Below the pieces are notes generated by a model. The model ran no database searches. It had not been told where the DNA came from and saw only the letters and a list, made by a program, of their open reading frames with translations. Both the position numbers and the translations under genes were made by a program. From contig JALVFE010000032.1 in the NCBI GenBank assembly GCA_027030245.1, positions 167,707-231,706 on the forward strand: DNA of 64,000 nt. The letters run 5' to 3'. This document shows positions 8,443 to 17,988 of this stretch, in pieces (within the stretch, counting starts at the first letter, position 1; every line of letters starts with the position of its first letter). This DNA comes from Melioribacteraceae bacterium. GTDB lineage: Bacteria > Bacteroidota > Ignavibacteria > Ignavibacteriales > Melioribacteraceae.

Positions 8443-11271
8443 ATGTTAAGCGGAAAATATTTAGAGTTTTATAATAATCTTAAAAAGAAAATTCCGGCGG
8501 AACGTTTATTTTTCGATCACTTAAGAACATTGGCTTACGGAACCGATGCAAGCTTTTACCGTTTGATTCCGCAACTCGTGGTAAAAGTTAAAAACGAAAA
8601 AGAACTTTCGGAAACCCTTGCGCTTGCCTACAAACTGAAAGTTCCGGTTACCTTCAGAGGTTCGGGCACAAGTTTATCCGGGCAGGCAATCACCGATTCC
8701 GTTTTGATTAAAATAGATAATTCTTGGAACGGTTACGAAATTCCGGCAGGAGCGGAAAAAATTAAACTGCAACCGGGAATTCGCGGAGGCTTTGCCAATG
8801 CACAGCTTTCACGGTTCAACAAAAAAATTGGTCCGGATCCTGCATCCATCAACTCCGCTACAATCGGGGGAATTGTTGCAAACAACGCAAGCGGAATGAC
8901 AAGCGGAATCGAGCGTAACAGTTACAATACAATCGATTCGATAAGAGTTGTTTTTGCTGACGGTTCCGTACTCGATACAGCCGACGAGCAAAGCAAAAAT
9001 AATTTCAAAGAGAAACACTCCGCACTGTTTAACGGTTTGCTCGAATTAAGCCGGCAAGTTAAAGCGAATCCGGAATTGACCGGAAAAATTAAACGGAAAT
9101 ATCAAATCAAGAATACAACCGGCTACAGCATCAACGCACTTGTGGATTTTGAAGATCCGTTTGAAATTATTAAACATTTGATGATCGGTTCGGAAGGAAC
9201 GCTCGGTTTTATTTCCGAAGTTACATTTAATACCGTTCCCGATTTACCGAACAAAGCATCGGCATTGGTTATTTTCAACAGTATAAAATCGGCATGCGAT
9301 GCTATTCCCAGACTAAAAACATTGCCTGTTGATGCTGCTGAAATAATGGATAGAACGGCACTTCGTTCTGTCGAGGATAAACCGGGGATGCCCGCATATC
9401 TTCAAGAGCTTCATAATGAAGCTACTGCTTTGTTAATAGAAACTTCCGCAGATGACCCCGCTACTTTGAATGAGAATATTTCCCGTATTAAAACTGAATT
9501 GGAAGATTTGGATAGAGCACTTCCGGTTGAGTTTACCACCGTTAAAAGCGAATACTTGAAATTGTGGAACGTGCGGAAAGGTTTATTTACAAGTGTTTGC
9601 AAAGCCCGTGAGCCCGGAACCACCGTGATTATTGAGGATATCAATTTTGAAACTTCGCGTTTGGCGGAAGCCGTTACGGATCTCAGGGAACTGTTCGATA
9701 AACACAATTACGAAGATACGATAATTTGGGGGCACGCACTTTCCGGAAATATTCACTTTGTATTTTTCCATGATTTTAGTCAACCAAAAGAGGTGCAAAG
9801 ATACGAAAGGTTTATGAGCGAATTGACAAGATTGGTAATCGATAAATACGACGGTTCGCTTAAAGCGGAACACGGTACTGGTAGGAACATGGCTCCGTTT
9901 GTAGAATATGAATGGGGTTCAGAAGCATACGAAGTGATGAGGAAAATTAAAAAGATATTCGACCCGAAAAATATTTTGAGTCCGGGTGTATTAATAAACA
10001 ACGACAATAAAATACATATTAAAAATTTAAAACCTTTACCGGTTGCCGATCCTTTGATCGATCAATGCATTGAATGCGGATTTTGCGAAAGTGTTTGCCC
10101 GTCTAAAGATTTAACATTAACCCCCCGCCAACGAATAACGGTTTACCGTGAAATATCCAGGTTACATTCCGAAAAATCGGATGTTCAGAGGAGACTTGAA
10201 CTGGAAAAAATGTTTGATTATCAAGGAAACGATACCTGCGCAACGGACGGATTGTGTGAGTTAAGTTGTCCGGTTGATATTGATACCGGTTCTCTGATAA
10301 AAAAATTACGCAAAGAAAATGTGACCGATACCGAAATCAAAATAGCTTCGTTTACTGCAAATAATTTTAAGTTCGTTACGGAAGGGTTGCGGATATTGTT
10401 GAATTTTGTTGATGTTGCGCATTCGCTTTTGGGAAGCGAATTGATGGAAAACATTTCAAACGGTTTAAGAAAATTATCCGGTAACCGTATCCCCAAATGG
10501 AATAAATATTTACCGAAGGGTGCTGATTTAATAATCGGTTCGTCGTTAAAAAACAATGAATTAAAAGTTGTTTATTTCCCGAGTTGTATTAGTCGTACTA
10601 TGGGATTACCGAAAGACAGTTCGGAAAAAGATTCGCAAGCGACTGTTTTCCACAAGTTGCTGGAAAAAGCTGGTTATGGTGTTATCTATCCGGAAAACAT
10701 AAAAAACCTTTGTTGCGGAATGCCTTATTCTTCTAAGGGTTTGGTTAAACAGGCAAATCAAAAGGCTACGGAACTTACATCGTATTTAATTAACGCGAGC
10801 GAAAACGGGAAGTACCCCGTCGTGTTCGATACTTCGCCGTGTGTGAAAACAATGAGGGAATTTGAATTAGTAAAGAGCACTACAAACTTAAAGATGTACG
10901 ATTCGATTGAATTTATTTACGAGTTTATGCTGGATAAACTACAAATTATAAAAAGGGAAGAGACAGTTACGATTCATCCTACTTGTAGCACCACAAAAAT
11001 GGAAGATGTTGAAATATTAAAACGTATTGCCGAAGCTTGCGTTACAAATGTTGTTATTCCGAAAGAGATTACGTGTTGCGGTTTTGCGGGCGATCGCGGA
11101 TTTACGTTTCCGGAGTTAAACGCTTCGGCTTTGAGTAAACTTAAATCGGAAATCCCCCAATCTTGTTCCGCCGGTTATTCAACAAGTAAAACCTGTGAAA
11201 TAGGACTTTCGTTACACAGCGGAATCGAATACAAATCTATTGTTTACCTTGTTGATAAATGTAGCGAGTGA
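8443..11271 (+). CDS. Fused FAD-linked oxidase and Fe-S protein (D-lactate/glycolate dehydrogenase type)
   Basis: 942 residues, equivalent to GlcD plus GlcF, or Dld-II, in one chain. The N-terminal PCMH-type FAD domain has TFRGSGTSLSGQAITD (about 65-80) and GPDPASINSATIGGIVANNASG (about 128-150). The oxidase C domain ends in EHGTGRNMAPFVEYEWG near 475. Then a ferredoxin section follows with CIECGFCESVCPS near 542 and a second cluster, CATDGLCELSCPVD. The C-terminal part has two CCG domains (FPSCISRTMG...NLCCGMPYSS and HPTCSTTKM...ITCCGFAGDRG), typical of heterodisulfide-reductase/GlcF proteins. It should oxidise a 2-hydroxy acid, most likely D-lactate, and pass electrons to the membrane pool. 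The exact substrate is inferred. Confidence 0.9.
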   Translation: MLSGKYLEFYNNLKKKIPAERLFFDHLRTLAYGTDASFYRLIPQLVVKVKNEKELSETLALAYKLKVPVTFRGSGTSLSGQAITDSVLIKIDNSWNGYEIPAGAEKIKLQPGIRGGFANAQLSRFNKKIGPDPASINSATIGGIVANNASGMTSGIERNSYNTIDSIRVVFADGSVLDTADEQSKNNFKEKHSALFNGLLELSRQVKANPELTGKIKRKYQIKNTTGYSINALVDFEDPFEIIKHLMIGSEGTLGFISEVTFNTVPDLPNKASALVIFNSIKSACDAIPRLKTLPVDAAEIMDRTALRSVEDKPGMPAYLQELHNEATALLIETSADDPATLNENISRIKTELEDLDRALPVEFTTVKSEYLKLWNVRKGLFTSVCKAREPGTTVIIEDINFETSRLAEAVTDLRELFDKHNYEDTIIWGHALSGNIHFVFFHDFSQPKEVQRYERFMSELTRLVIDKYDGSLKAEHGTGRNMAPFVEYEWGSEAYEVMRKIKKIFDPKNILSPGVLINNDNKIHIKNLKPLPVADPLIDQCIECGFCESVCPSKDLTLTPRQRITVYREISRLHSEKSDVQRRLELEKMFDYQGNDTCATDGLCELSCPVDIDTGSLIKKLRKENVTDTEIKIASFTANNFKFVTEGLRILLNFVDVAHSLLGSELMENISNGLRKLSGNRIPKWNKYLPKGADLIIGSSLKNNELKVVYFPSCISRTMGLPKDSSEKDSQATVFHKLLEKAGYGVIYPENIKNLCCGMPYSSKGLVKQANQKATELTSYLINASENGKYPVVFDTSPCVKTMREFELVKSTTNLKMYDSIEFIYEFMLDKLQIIKREETVTIHPTCSTTKMEDVEILKRIAEACVTNVVIPKEITCCGFAGDRGFTFPELNASALSKLKSEIPQSCSAGYSTSKTCEIGLSLHSGIEYKSIVYLVDKCSE

Positions 11272-11379
11272 AATTAATGATTTGTAAATAAAAAAATCTG
11301 ACGGGTAGAAATAAATATTTAGATGTCTAGACTCAAAATATTTTGTTCAGTTAAAATATAAATATTTCGAAATAATATT

Positions 11380-11847
11380 TTACAATGCTATACTTTTTGC
11401 CGGATTTGTTTTCTTTTTAACTAATTGTTTTTCCGGTCCCAGTAAATCTCTTAGCGTAAGGTTGTTTATAACATTATCGACTGCATTTTGAATTAACATC
11501 CATAATCCGCGTGTTGAGCAATCGATTGAATGCGCACAAAAAGAATTGTTGCCGGAATGGTGTTTACAAAATTCTTCGTCAAAAAGTTTTCCGCCCAATG
11601 TCCGCATTACATCTCCGATGTTAATTTCTTCGGGTGGGCGTGAAAGCGTGTAACCGCCTGTGTGCCCGCGTTCGCTTTCCAGAAAACCGCCCAATCTTAA
11701 AACCCTGAGAAGTTTGGCAACGTTATGCTGGGAGATGCCTTCGGATTTACTTATTTCGGGAATGGTTTTGCCTTTACCCGAATAATAAGCTTTACCCAAG
11801 GAAATTAAAAACCGTATTCCGTATTCTTCTTGTGCGCTAAATTTCAT
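11380..11847 (-). CDS. Rrf2-family Fe-S-sensing transcriptional regulator of the suf operon
   Basis: 155 residues. A winged helix-turn-helix occupies residues 1-85 (IPEISKSEGISQHNVAKLLRVLRLGGFLESERGHTGGYTL), the Rrf2/IscR/SufR fold. Three cysteines (Cys94, Cys104, Cys110) with neighbouring histidines are placed like the cluster ligands of IscR-type proteins, so a [2Fe-2S] or [4Fe-4S] sensor is likely. It is the last gene of the minus-strand suf operon, 2 bases after the bacilliredoxin gene. The perfect palindrome over the sufB promoter at 17680-17703 is its probable operator, giving autoregulation by Fe-S supply. Confidence 0.88.
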   Translation of the reverse strand: MKFSAQEEYGIRFLISLGKAYYSGKGKTIPEISKSEGISQHNVAKLLRVLRLGGFLESERGHTGGYTLSRPPEEINIGDVMRTLGGKLFDEEFCKHHSGNNSFCAHSIDCSTRGLWMLIQNAVDNVINNLTLRDLLGPEKQLVKKKTNPAKSIAL

Positions 11848-11849
11848 AA

Positions 11850-12389
11850 TCAGTTAGATTTATTAAGCGGAATTTTAGAACCGCATGTAATTGCGTGAAC
11901 CAATTTATCGTATGCTTCTTTCGGAATCGAAGGACCTTCTTTCGTACAAAATTCTTCGAAAGCTTGAGTTAATATGTGAGCGATTTGCTCTGGCGATCTT
12001 CCTTCGATGTGATGACGCGGGAGAACAAATTTAAGTTCCCCGTTTTGAAACAAAGCCATGAACGGCGAAGAAGGCGGAATTTCACTCAAGTATTTATTTC
12101 GTAAATGTGCAACCGCAGCTTTGTCTTGTCCCGCAAAGGAAGTCACGAGTACATCGGGAATTTTAGAATGCTGTAACGCTAATGCAACTCCCGGGCGTGC
12201 GCTTCCCGCGGCACAACCGCAAACCGAATTTATAACGACGAATACGGTTTTTCCGTCGTTACGGTCAATTGCTTCGTCAACGGCTTCAGGTGTTAACGCT
12301 TCTTCGAAACCGACGTAGATTAATTCGTCTCTCATCGGTTGAACCGCCACCGGATCGTACATCGGTGCGTTTGAATTTATATTAAACAT
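11850..12389 (-). CDS. BrxA/BrxB-family bacilliredoxin
   Basis: 179 residues with the thioredoxin-like fold of the YphP/YqiW (DUF1094) family. The redox motif Cys57-Gly-Cys59 lies in INSVCGCAAGSARPG, with the family-typical GSARPG downstream. Bacilliredoxins remove bacillithiol from protein disulfides in Firmicutes. Here it lies between sufT and the Rrf2 gene, which points to protection or repair of Fe-S assembly thiols. C-terminally the protein is about 35 residues longer than the Bacillus forms. Whether this organism makes bacillithiol is not visible. Confidence 0.9.
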   Translation of the reverse strand: MFNINSNAPMYDPVAVQPMRDELIYVGFEEALTPEAVDEAIDRNDGKTVFVVINSVCGCAAGSARPGVALALQHSKIPDVLVTSFAGQDKAAVAHLRNKYLSEIPPSSPFMALFQNGELKFVLPRHHIEGRSPEQIAHILTQAFEEFCTKEGPSIPKEAYDKLVHAITCGSKIPLNKSN

Positions 12390-12408
12390 AATGTTTACCT
12401 TTTTTATT

Positions 12409-12735
12409 TTATAAATAGCCCAAAGTAAGTTTTGCTTCTTCGCTCATCATATCCAAGCTCCATGGCGGATCCCAGACCAGTTCCAAATCAACACTTCTTA
12501 CACCTTTTACACTTTCTATTTTTCTTCTTACTTCCCCGGGCAAACTTTCGGCAACGGGGCAAGCCGGAGAAGTTAACGTCATTTTTATTTTTACGTTTCC
12601 GTAATCGTCCACGTCCAAATCGTAAATCATTCCCAGCTCGTAAATATTAACGGGAATTTCGGGATCGTAAATGGTTTTTAGTGTATTGATTACGTCTTGT
12701 TTTAATTGTTCCTTATCAAGCATTTTTCCAAACAT
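12409..12735 (-). CDS. sufT: SUF-associated MIP18/DUF59 protein SufT
   Basis: 108 residues covering the whole MIP18 (DUF59) domain. YDPEIPVNIYELGMIYDLDV and TSPACPVAE (the conserved Cys59) are the family landmarks, and it ends in WDPPWSLDMMSEEAKLTLGYL as SufT proteins do. SufT helps mature Fe-S proteins, especially under high cluster demand. The gene is 2 bases after sufS in the operon. The fifth residue is also Met (MLDKEQ) and may be the true start. Confidence 0.9.
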   Translation of the reverse strand: MFGKMLDKEQLKQDVINTLKTIYDPEIPVNIYELGMIYDLDVDDYGNVKIKMTLTSPACPVAESLPGEVRRKIESVKGVRSVDLELVWDPPWSLDMMSEEAKLTLGYL

Positions 12736-12737
12736 AA

Positions 12738-13994
12738 TTATTTAAACATTTTAATTGTTTTAATTAAACTTTCTGCAAGCTTATCGATTTCTTCTTTTGT
12801 ATTATACATTGCGAAAGATGCACGGGCGGTTGCCGTTAAACCGAATCTTTCGATTAACGGTTGTGTACAATGATGCCCTGTTCTTATCGCTATACCGTCC
12901 GTATCTATAATTGTTCCGATATCGTACGGATGAAGCCCTTCAATCACAAACGAAATTACCGCACTTTTGTTTTCCGCCGTTCCGATGATTCTCAATCCTT
13001 CTATTTCCGAGAGTAAACCGGTAGCGTAGGCGAGCAATTCCTGTTCGTAATTATGAATGTCTTCCATGTTAAACGAACGCAAATAATCTATTGCCGCACC
13101 GAGACCGATTCCACCGACGATGTTCGGGGTGCCGGCTTCGAACTTATGCGGAATATCGTTGTAAACTGTTTTTTCGAACGTGACCTCGCGAATCATTTCG
13201 CCCCCGCCTTGATACGGCGGCATGGAATCGAGCAGCTCGGCTTTTCCGTATAAAACTCCGATACCAGTGGGACCGAACATTTTATGTCCCGAAAACGCAT
13301 AGAAATCGCAACCCAAATCCTGAACATCGATTTTCAAATGTGCGGTAGATTGTGCGCCGTCAACCAAAACCGGAATGTTATAACTATGTGCAATATCAAC
13401 TATTTGTTTTACCGGGTTTATGGTTCCCAAAGTATTTGAAACGTGAACGACGGAAACCAACTTTGTTTTTTTCGTAATCAGTTTTTCCAGTTCGTCTAAT
13501 AAAAGTTCGCCCTTGTCGTTTATGGGAATCACTTTTATTTTAATTCCTTTTTCTTCTCTAATCAATTGCCATGGAATTATATTGGAATGATGTTCCATGT
13601 GCGAAATTATTACCTCGTCGCCTTCGTTAAAATGATTTTTTCTGCTTAAAGATTCGGCGACCAGGTTTATGCCTTCGGTGGTTCCGCGCACAAAGATAAT
13701 TTCCGATGCGCTCAACGCATTTATGAATTCCTTTGCCTTTAATCTTGCTTTCTCGTATTCTTCTGTTGCAACTTCGCTTAAAAAATGGAGACCGCGGTGG
13801 ATATTGGCATTGTTGAATTTATAATAATGCGAAATCGTTTCGATAACGGATCCGGGTTTTTGAGTGGTTGCCGCATTGTCCAAGTAAACAAGCGGTTTTC
13901 CGTTAACTTCCCTTTTCAATATCGGAAAGTCTGCTCTTATCTTCTCAACGTCGAATGTTCTGGTTTTGCCGTATGTAGATTCAGTGATTTCCAA
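12738..13994 (-). CDS. sufS: Cysteine desulfurase SufS (class V PLP enzyme)
   Basis: 418 residues, about the normal length. The PLP lysine is Lys238 in FSGHKMFGPTGIG; the substrate-persulfide cysteine is Cys376 in RTGHHCTQPL; VDGAQS supplies the cofactor-stacking Asp. The enzyme converts L-cysteine to alanine and loads sulfur as a persulfide for transfer to the SufBCD scaffold. No sufU or sufE gene is in this operon, so the sulfur shuttle is either encoded elsewhere or replaced. It lies 10 bases after sufD. Confidence 0.95.
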   Translation of the reverse strand: MEITESTYGKTRTFDVEKIRADFPILKREVNGKPLVYLDNAATTQKPGSVIETISHYYKFNNANIHRGLHFLSEVATEEYEKARLKAKEFINALSASEIIFVRGTTEGINLVAESLSRKNHFNEGDEVIISHMEHHSNIIPWQLIREEKGIKIKVIPINDKGELLLDELEKLITKKTKLVSVVHVSNTLGTINPVKQIVDIAHSYNIPVLVDGAQSTAHLKIDVQDLGCDFYAFSGHKMFGPTGIGVLYGKAELLDSMPPYQGGGEMIREVTFEKTVYNDIPHKFEAGTPNIVGGIGLGAAIDYLRSFNMEDIHNYEQELLAYATGLLSEIEGLRIIGTAENKSAVISFVIEGLHPYDIGTIIDTDGIAIRTGHHCTQPLIERFGLTATARASFAMYNTKEEIDKLAESLIKTIKMFK

Positions 13995-14004
13995 TGTTTA
14001 TCCG

Positions 14005-15339
14005 TTAAAAGTCTTTTGAATGTAAATGTTGTAATATTTGATGATTCAGTTGTTCTTTAAGCTCTTTAATTTTTATCGGTTCGATCACGTCGTTGGCAAA
14101 AGCCCGTATTAACATGGACTTTGCAAGATCCGATGGAATACCGCGCGAAAGTATGTAGAAATATGCGGTCATATCCAACTGTCCGACTGTAGCTCCGTGC
14201 GAACATTTAACATCGTCGGCGTAAATTTCCAATTGCGGTTTTGCGTCAACCACAGCGGTATCGGAAAGTAAAACGGATTTATTCGATTGAAACGCGTTTG
14301 TTTTCTGAGCGTCTTTTCGAACAAGTATCTTTCCCGAGAAAATTCCGCGTGCTTTTTCATCCAGAATTCCTTTGTATAATTCGTTGCTTTCGCAATTGGG
14401 TTTTGCGTGATCTATAAAAGTATGATTATCCACATGTTGCGTATCCGTAGCCAAGTACAATCCGTAAAGATGATTTTCGATATATTCATCGTCAAGAAGA
14501 ACATTGATATCGTTACGTACCAACGCTCCGCCGAAAGACAATGAAAAATTGCTTACCACGCTTTTGCTTTTCTGTGTAATTTCAATTTTATCTATATGAA
14601 ATGCTTTTTCGCTTTCGTTCTGTATTTTGTAAAAATCGATAATCGCGTTTTCGTCTGCGTAAACATCAGTTACGGCATTGGTAAAATATTTTGAGTCGTT
14701 TAACGGCTGATACGAAATTATAATTTTCGCTTGGGAATTTTTACCGGCAAGAATTAAATTGCGCGGCGAAGAAAGAACTTGACCGGTATCGCTTCCGGTG
14801 AGATATAAAACTTGAACCGGTTTTTCCAAGACGGTATTATCCGGCAGAATAATTACGGTTCCGTCGTATGCAAAAGCTTTATTAAGCATATTAAATGCGT
14901 TATCGGATTCTTCGATTTTAGCAAAATATTCTTTTACCTTATCAAGCTCTTCGTTGTTAAATTGGTTTATGTTTTTAACCGTAACATTTGCGGGAAGTCC
15001 GGATAAATCCGAAAGTTCCGTGTTAAAAATTCCGTTTACAAAAACCATTTTGTAAAAATCGAATCCACCGTAAAGATGTTTTTCAACGTCGCCGGTTGTT
15101 ACTTTTACCGGTGCGGAGTTTACAGCCGGAATAAATTCTGTTTCCAAAATCGGTTTGATGTTGGTGTATCTCCACTCTTCGTCTTTAAGCGTAGGGAATT
15201 CTGTTGTTTTAAATTTTTCCAAAGCCGATTTTCTCAACGAATGCAAATAACTTTTGGATTCCCCGTTCAATTTGCTTTCGAAGAGTTCGAAATCCTTTAC
15301 GAATTTTTCTTTTATATCTATGTTTTTCGGGTTGTTCAT
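14005..15339 (-). CDS. sufD: Fe-S scaffold subunit SufD
   Basis: 444 residues with an N-terminal helical section (ALEKFKTTEFPTLKDEEWRYTNIKP) and the beta-helix core of the SufB/SufD family ending in CSHGATVGQLDMTAYFYILSRGI and a short helical tail. The motif HGATVGQLD with an upstream Lys/His set is typical of SufD. SufD forms the SufBC2D complex with the products of the two upstream genes. The stop is 10 bases from the sufS start. Confidence 0.93.
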   Translation of the reverse strand: MNNPKNIDIKEKFVKDFELFESKLNGESKSYLHSLRKSALEKFKTTEFPTLKDEEWRYTNIKPILETEFIPAVNSAPVKVTTGDVEKHLYGGFDFYKMVFVNGIFNTELSDLSGLPANVTVKNINQFNNEELDKVKEYFAKIEESDNAFNMLNKAFAYDGTVIILPDNTVLEKPVQVLYLTGSDTGQVLSSPRNLILAGKNSQAKIIISYQPLNDSKYFTNAVTDVYADENAIIDFYKIQNESEKAFHIDKIEITQKSKSVVSNFSLSFGGALVRNDINVLLDDEYIENHLYGLYLATDTQHVDNHTFIDHAKPNCESNELYKGILDEKARGIFSGKILVRKDAQKTNAFQSNKSVLLSDTAVVDAKPQLEIYADDVKCSHGATVGQLDMTAYFYILSRGIPSDLAKSMLIRAFANDVIEPIKIKELKEQLNHQILQHLHSKDF

Positions 15340-15372
15340 TTTCTTAAAATCTCTCCTTTGTTAAACGTGCGT

Positions 15373-16137
15373 TTATACTTGTTCCGGTTCTGCCGCTTCT
15401 TTGATTAATTGATCGTATCCTTCTTTTTCCAATTGCAGAGCCAAATTCTTATCACCCGATTTAATGATTCTTCCGTTGTACAAAACATGAACAAAATCGG
15501 GCACGATGTAATCCAGAAGTCTCTGATAATGAGTTACAACAATCACGGCATTATTATCGTTGTGGAATACGTTTATACCTTTCGCAACAATCTTAAGTGC
15601 GTCTATATCAAGACCCGAATCGGTTTCGTCCAAAATCGCAAGTTTCGGATCGAGCATTAACAATTGGAAAATTTCGTTTTTCTTTTTTTCGCCGCCGGAA
15701 AAACCAACGTTAACCGAGCGTGAGATAAGCGAACTATCGATGTTTAATACTTTCGCTTTTTCCCGCATCAAATCGAGAAATTCTTTTGCTCCGAGTTCGG
15801 GAAGTCCGCGGTATTTTCTAATTTCGTTAATAGCGGTTTGAAGGAAAACGGTATTCGTAATTCCCGGAATCTCAACCGGATATTGAAAAGCAAGAAACAA
15901 ACCTTCGCGGGCTCTGTCTTCGGGTGGCATATCAATTAAATCTTTTCCTTCGAAAATAACTTCGCCTTCCGTTACCTCGTAACCTTCGTGTCCCGCCAAT
16001 ACGTTTGCCAGCGTGCTTTTCCCGGAACCATTAGGTCCCATTATGGCGTGAATTTCTCCGGCGTTAACTTGTAAATTTATTCCTTTTAATATTTCTTTTC
16101 CTTCGACATTTGCGTGCAGATTTTTAATCGTAATCAT
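15373..16137 (-). CDS. sufC: Fe-S assembly ATPase SufC
   Basis: 254 residues with an ABC ATPase fold: Walker A GPNGSGKST (about 35-43), the SufC-specific signature NVGFSGGEKKKNE near 147, and Walker B with LAILDETDSGLDIDAL near 170. It drives conformational change of SufB and SufD during cluster assembly in the cytoplasm, and is not a transporter component despite its ABC domain. It is located between sufB and sufD with short spacers (about 30 bases each side), and each gene has its own purine-rich binding site. Confidence 0.95.
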   Translation of the reverse strand: MITIKNLHANVEGKEILKGINLQVNAGEIHAIMGPNGSGKSTLANVLAGHEGYEVTEGEVIFEGKDLIDMPPEDRAREGLFLAFQYPVEIPGITNTVFLQTAINEIRKYRGLPELGAKEFLDLMREKAKVLNIDSSLISRSVNVGFSGGEKKKNEIFQLLMLDPKLAILDETDSGLDIDALKIVAKGINVFHNDNNAVIVVTHYQRLLDYIVPDFVHVLYNGRIIKSGDKNLALQLEKEGYDQLIKEAAEPEQV

Positions 16138-16169
16138 TTTTTATTTTTCCTCTTTTTTATTTTCAATTT

Positions 16170-17627
16170 TTAACCGACGCTGCCTTCAAGACTTATCGCA
16201 AGAAGCTTTTGCGCTTCAACGGCAAATTCCATCGGTAATTCTTTAAATACTTCTTTACAGAAACCGTTAACAATCATGTTTACCGCGTCTTCGGTGGAAA
16301 TGCCTCTTTGGTTCAGGTAAAAAATTTGTTCTTCATTTACTTTGGATGTAGTTGCTTCGTGTTCCACCACTGCGGTTTTATTTCCCACTTCGATGTAGGG
16401 GAAAGTGTGAGCGCCGCAAGTATCGCTTAAAAGCATTGAATCGCATTGCGAAAAATTACGCGCGTTTTCCGCATTTTTATGAATTTTAACCAAACCGCGA
16501 TAAGAGTTATCGCTTCTTCCTGCCGAAATTCCTTTTGATACTATTGTGCTTCGCGTATTTTTACCGATGTGAACCATTTTCGTACCGGTATCGGCTTGCT
16601 GGAAATTATTGGTAACCGCAACGGAGTAAAATTCACCGATCGAATTATCTCCTTGCAAAATACAGCTAGGGTATTTCCAAGTAACCGCGGAACCGGTTTC
16701 CACTTGCGTCCACGAAATTTTTGCGTTTGTTTTGCAAAGTCCGCGTTTAGTTACAAAATTATAAATTCCGCCTTTGCCTTCTTTATCGCCCGGATACCAA
16801 TTTTGCACGGTGGAATATTTTATTTCGGCATTGTCCAAAGCAATCAGCTCAACCACTGCGGCATGCAACTGATTTTCGTCGCGCATTGGAGCCGTACATC
16901 CTTCCAAGTAACTTACATAAGAACCTTCGTCGGCAATAATCAATGTTCTTTCGAATTGCCCCGTGTTCATTGCGTTAATTCTGAAGTAAGTCGAAAGTTC
17001 CATCGGACAGCGGACGCCTTTGGGGATGTAAACAAAAGAGCCGTCGCTGAATACCGCGGAGTTCAAAGCCGCATAAAAATTATCGGTGTAAGGAACAACC
17101 GAACCGAGATACTTTTTCACCAGCTCCGGATGATTTTGAATCGCTTCGGAAATCGGACAAAAAATAATTCCTTTTTCGGCTAGTGTTTCTTGAAACGTTG
17201 TTGCAACCGATACCGAATCGAATACCGCATCTACCGCTACTCCGGCAAGAAGTTTTTGTTCTTCCAGCGGAATGCCGAGTTTTTCAAATGTTTCCAAAAG
17301 CTGGGGATCTACTTCATCCAAACTTTCGTATTGCGGTTTCTTTTTAGGCGCCGAATAGTAAATTATATCTTGAAAATCGACCTTGTCGTATTTAACTTTC
17401 GGCCAGTCCGGTTCTTCCATGGTTAACCAATGCCGGTAAGCTTTAAGCCGCCATTCGGTCATCCATTCCGGTTCTTTTTTTACTTCGGATAATTTTCTGA
17501 TTATATCTTCGTTTAAACCTTTGGGAAATTTTACTTCTTCAATATCAGTAACAAATCCCCATTTATATTCCGAGTTTGTTAAGTCCTCAACAACTTTCAT
17601 ATCGTCGCTTTTGTGTTCTTCTGCCAT
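16170..17627 (-). CDS. sufB: Fe-S scaffold subunit SufB
   Basis: I place the start at the ATG at 17627 ([16 protein letters not shown]), which has AAAGGA six bases before it and gives 485 residues, matching other SufB proteins. An upstream ATG in frame (17738) would add 37 residues running through the promoter palindrome and is unlikely. Recognisable segments: [60 protein letters not shown], and the end [18 protein letters not shown] [17 protein letters not shown]. SufB is the scaffold on which the cluster is built. It is the first gene of the operon, so the promoter before it should serve all seven genes. Confidence 0.95.
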   Translation of the reverse strand: MAEEHKSDDMKVVEDLTNSEYKWGFVTDIEEVKFPKGLNEDIIRKLSEVKKEPEWMTEWRLKAYRHWLTMEEPDWPKVKYDKVDFQDIIYYSAPKKKPQYESLDEVDPQLLETFEKLGIPLEEQKLLAGVAVDAVFDSVSVATTFQETLAEKGIIFCPISEAIQNHPELVKKYLGSVVPYTDNFYAALNSAVFSDGSFVYIPKGVRCPMELSTYFRINAMNTGQFERTLIIADEGSYVSYLEGCTAPMRDENQLHAAVVELIALDNAEIKYSTVQNWYPGDKEGKGGIYNFVTKRGLCKTNAKISWTQVETGSAVTWKYPSCILQGDNSIGEFYSVAVTNNFQQADTGTKMVHIGKNTRSTIVSKGISAGRSDNSYRGLVKIHKNAENARNFSQCDSMLLSDTCGAHTFPYIEVGNKTAVVEHEATTSKVNEEQIFYLNQRGISTEDAVNMIVNGFCKEVFKELPMEFAVEAQKLLAISLEGSVG

Positions 17628-17670
17628 CGGAAATCCTTTGATTATTGTTATTTTTTTATTTGTTACAAGA

Positions 17671-17703
17671 AACTTAGTCAATCTTGACAAAAATGTCAAG
17701 ATT
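17671..17703 (-). promoter_or_regulatory. suf operon promoter overlapped by a perfect 24-bp palindrome (probable Rrf2 operator)
   Basis: At 17680-17703 the arms AATCTTGACA and TGTCAAGATT flank an AAAA centre with no mismatch. On the minus strand the right arm supplies TTGACA (17694-17699) and, after 17 bases, TAAGTT (17671-17676): a standard -35/-10 pair. The position, 44 bases or more before the sufB start, and the presence of an Fe-S-type Rrf2 gene in the operon make this the likely autoregulatory site. Confidence 0.7.
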
Positions 17704-17988
17704 AAAACCGCAATTGAATAATTCCGCAAAAATTTCATAAAACATTTAATATTTCGCCGGCAAATAGCTATTTTTAATCAACCGTTTCAATATTTGGAAT
17801 GGCTGGACGAAATCAATTTATTATCGGCGGTAGCGTTTCCGGTTTGGAAAGTTATAAATAGCGGATTTGCTGTAAATAGCAACGCATTAAATTTTGAAGT
17901 AGATTCTGCTTCCTAAATTTTGAGCGCCAGTATCGGCAATTGAAAATTTAGACAAATTCATACATACAACAAGGAGTTAATCCGGTTA

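Noticed and set aside
17628..17738. Longer N-terminus for SufB starting at 17738
   Set aside because: It would code through the promoter palindrome; the ATG at 17627 has a proper binding site and gives the family length.
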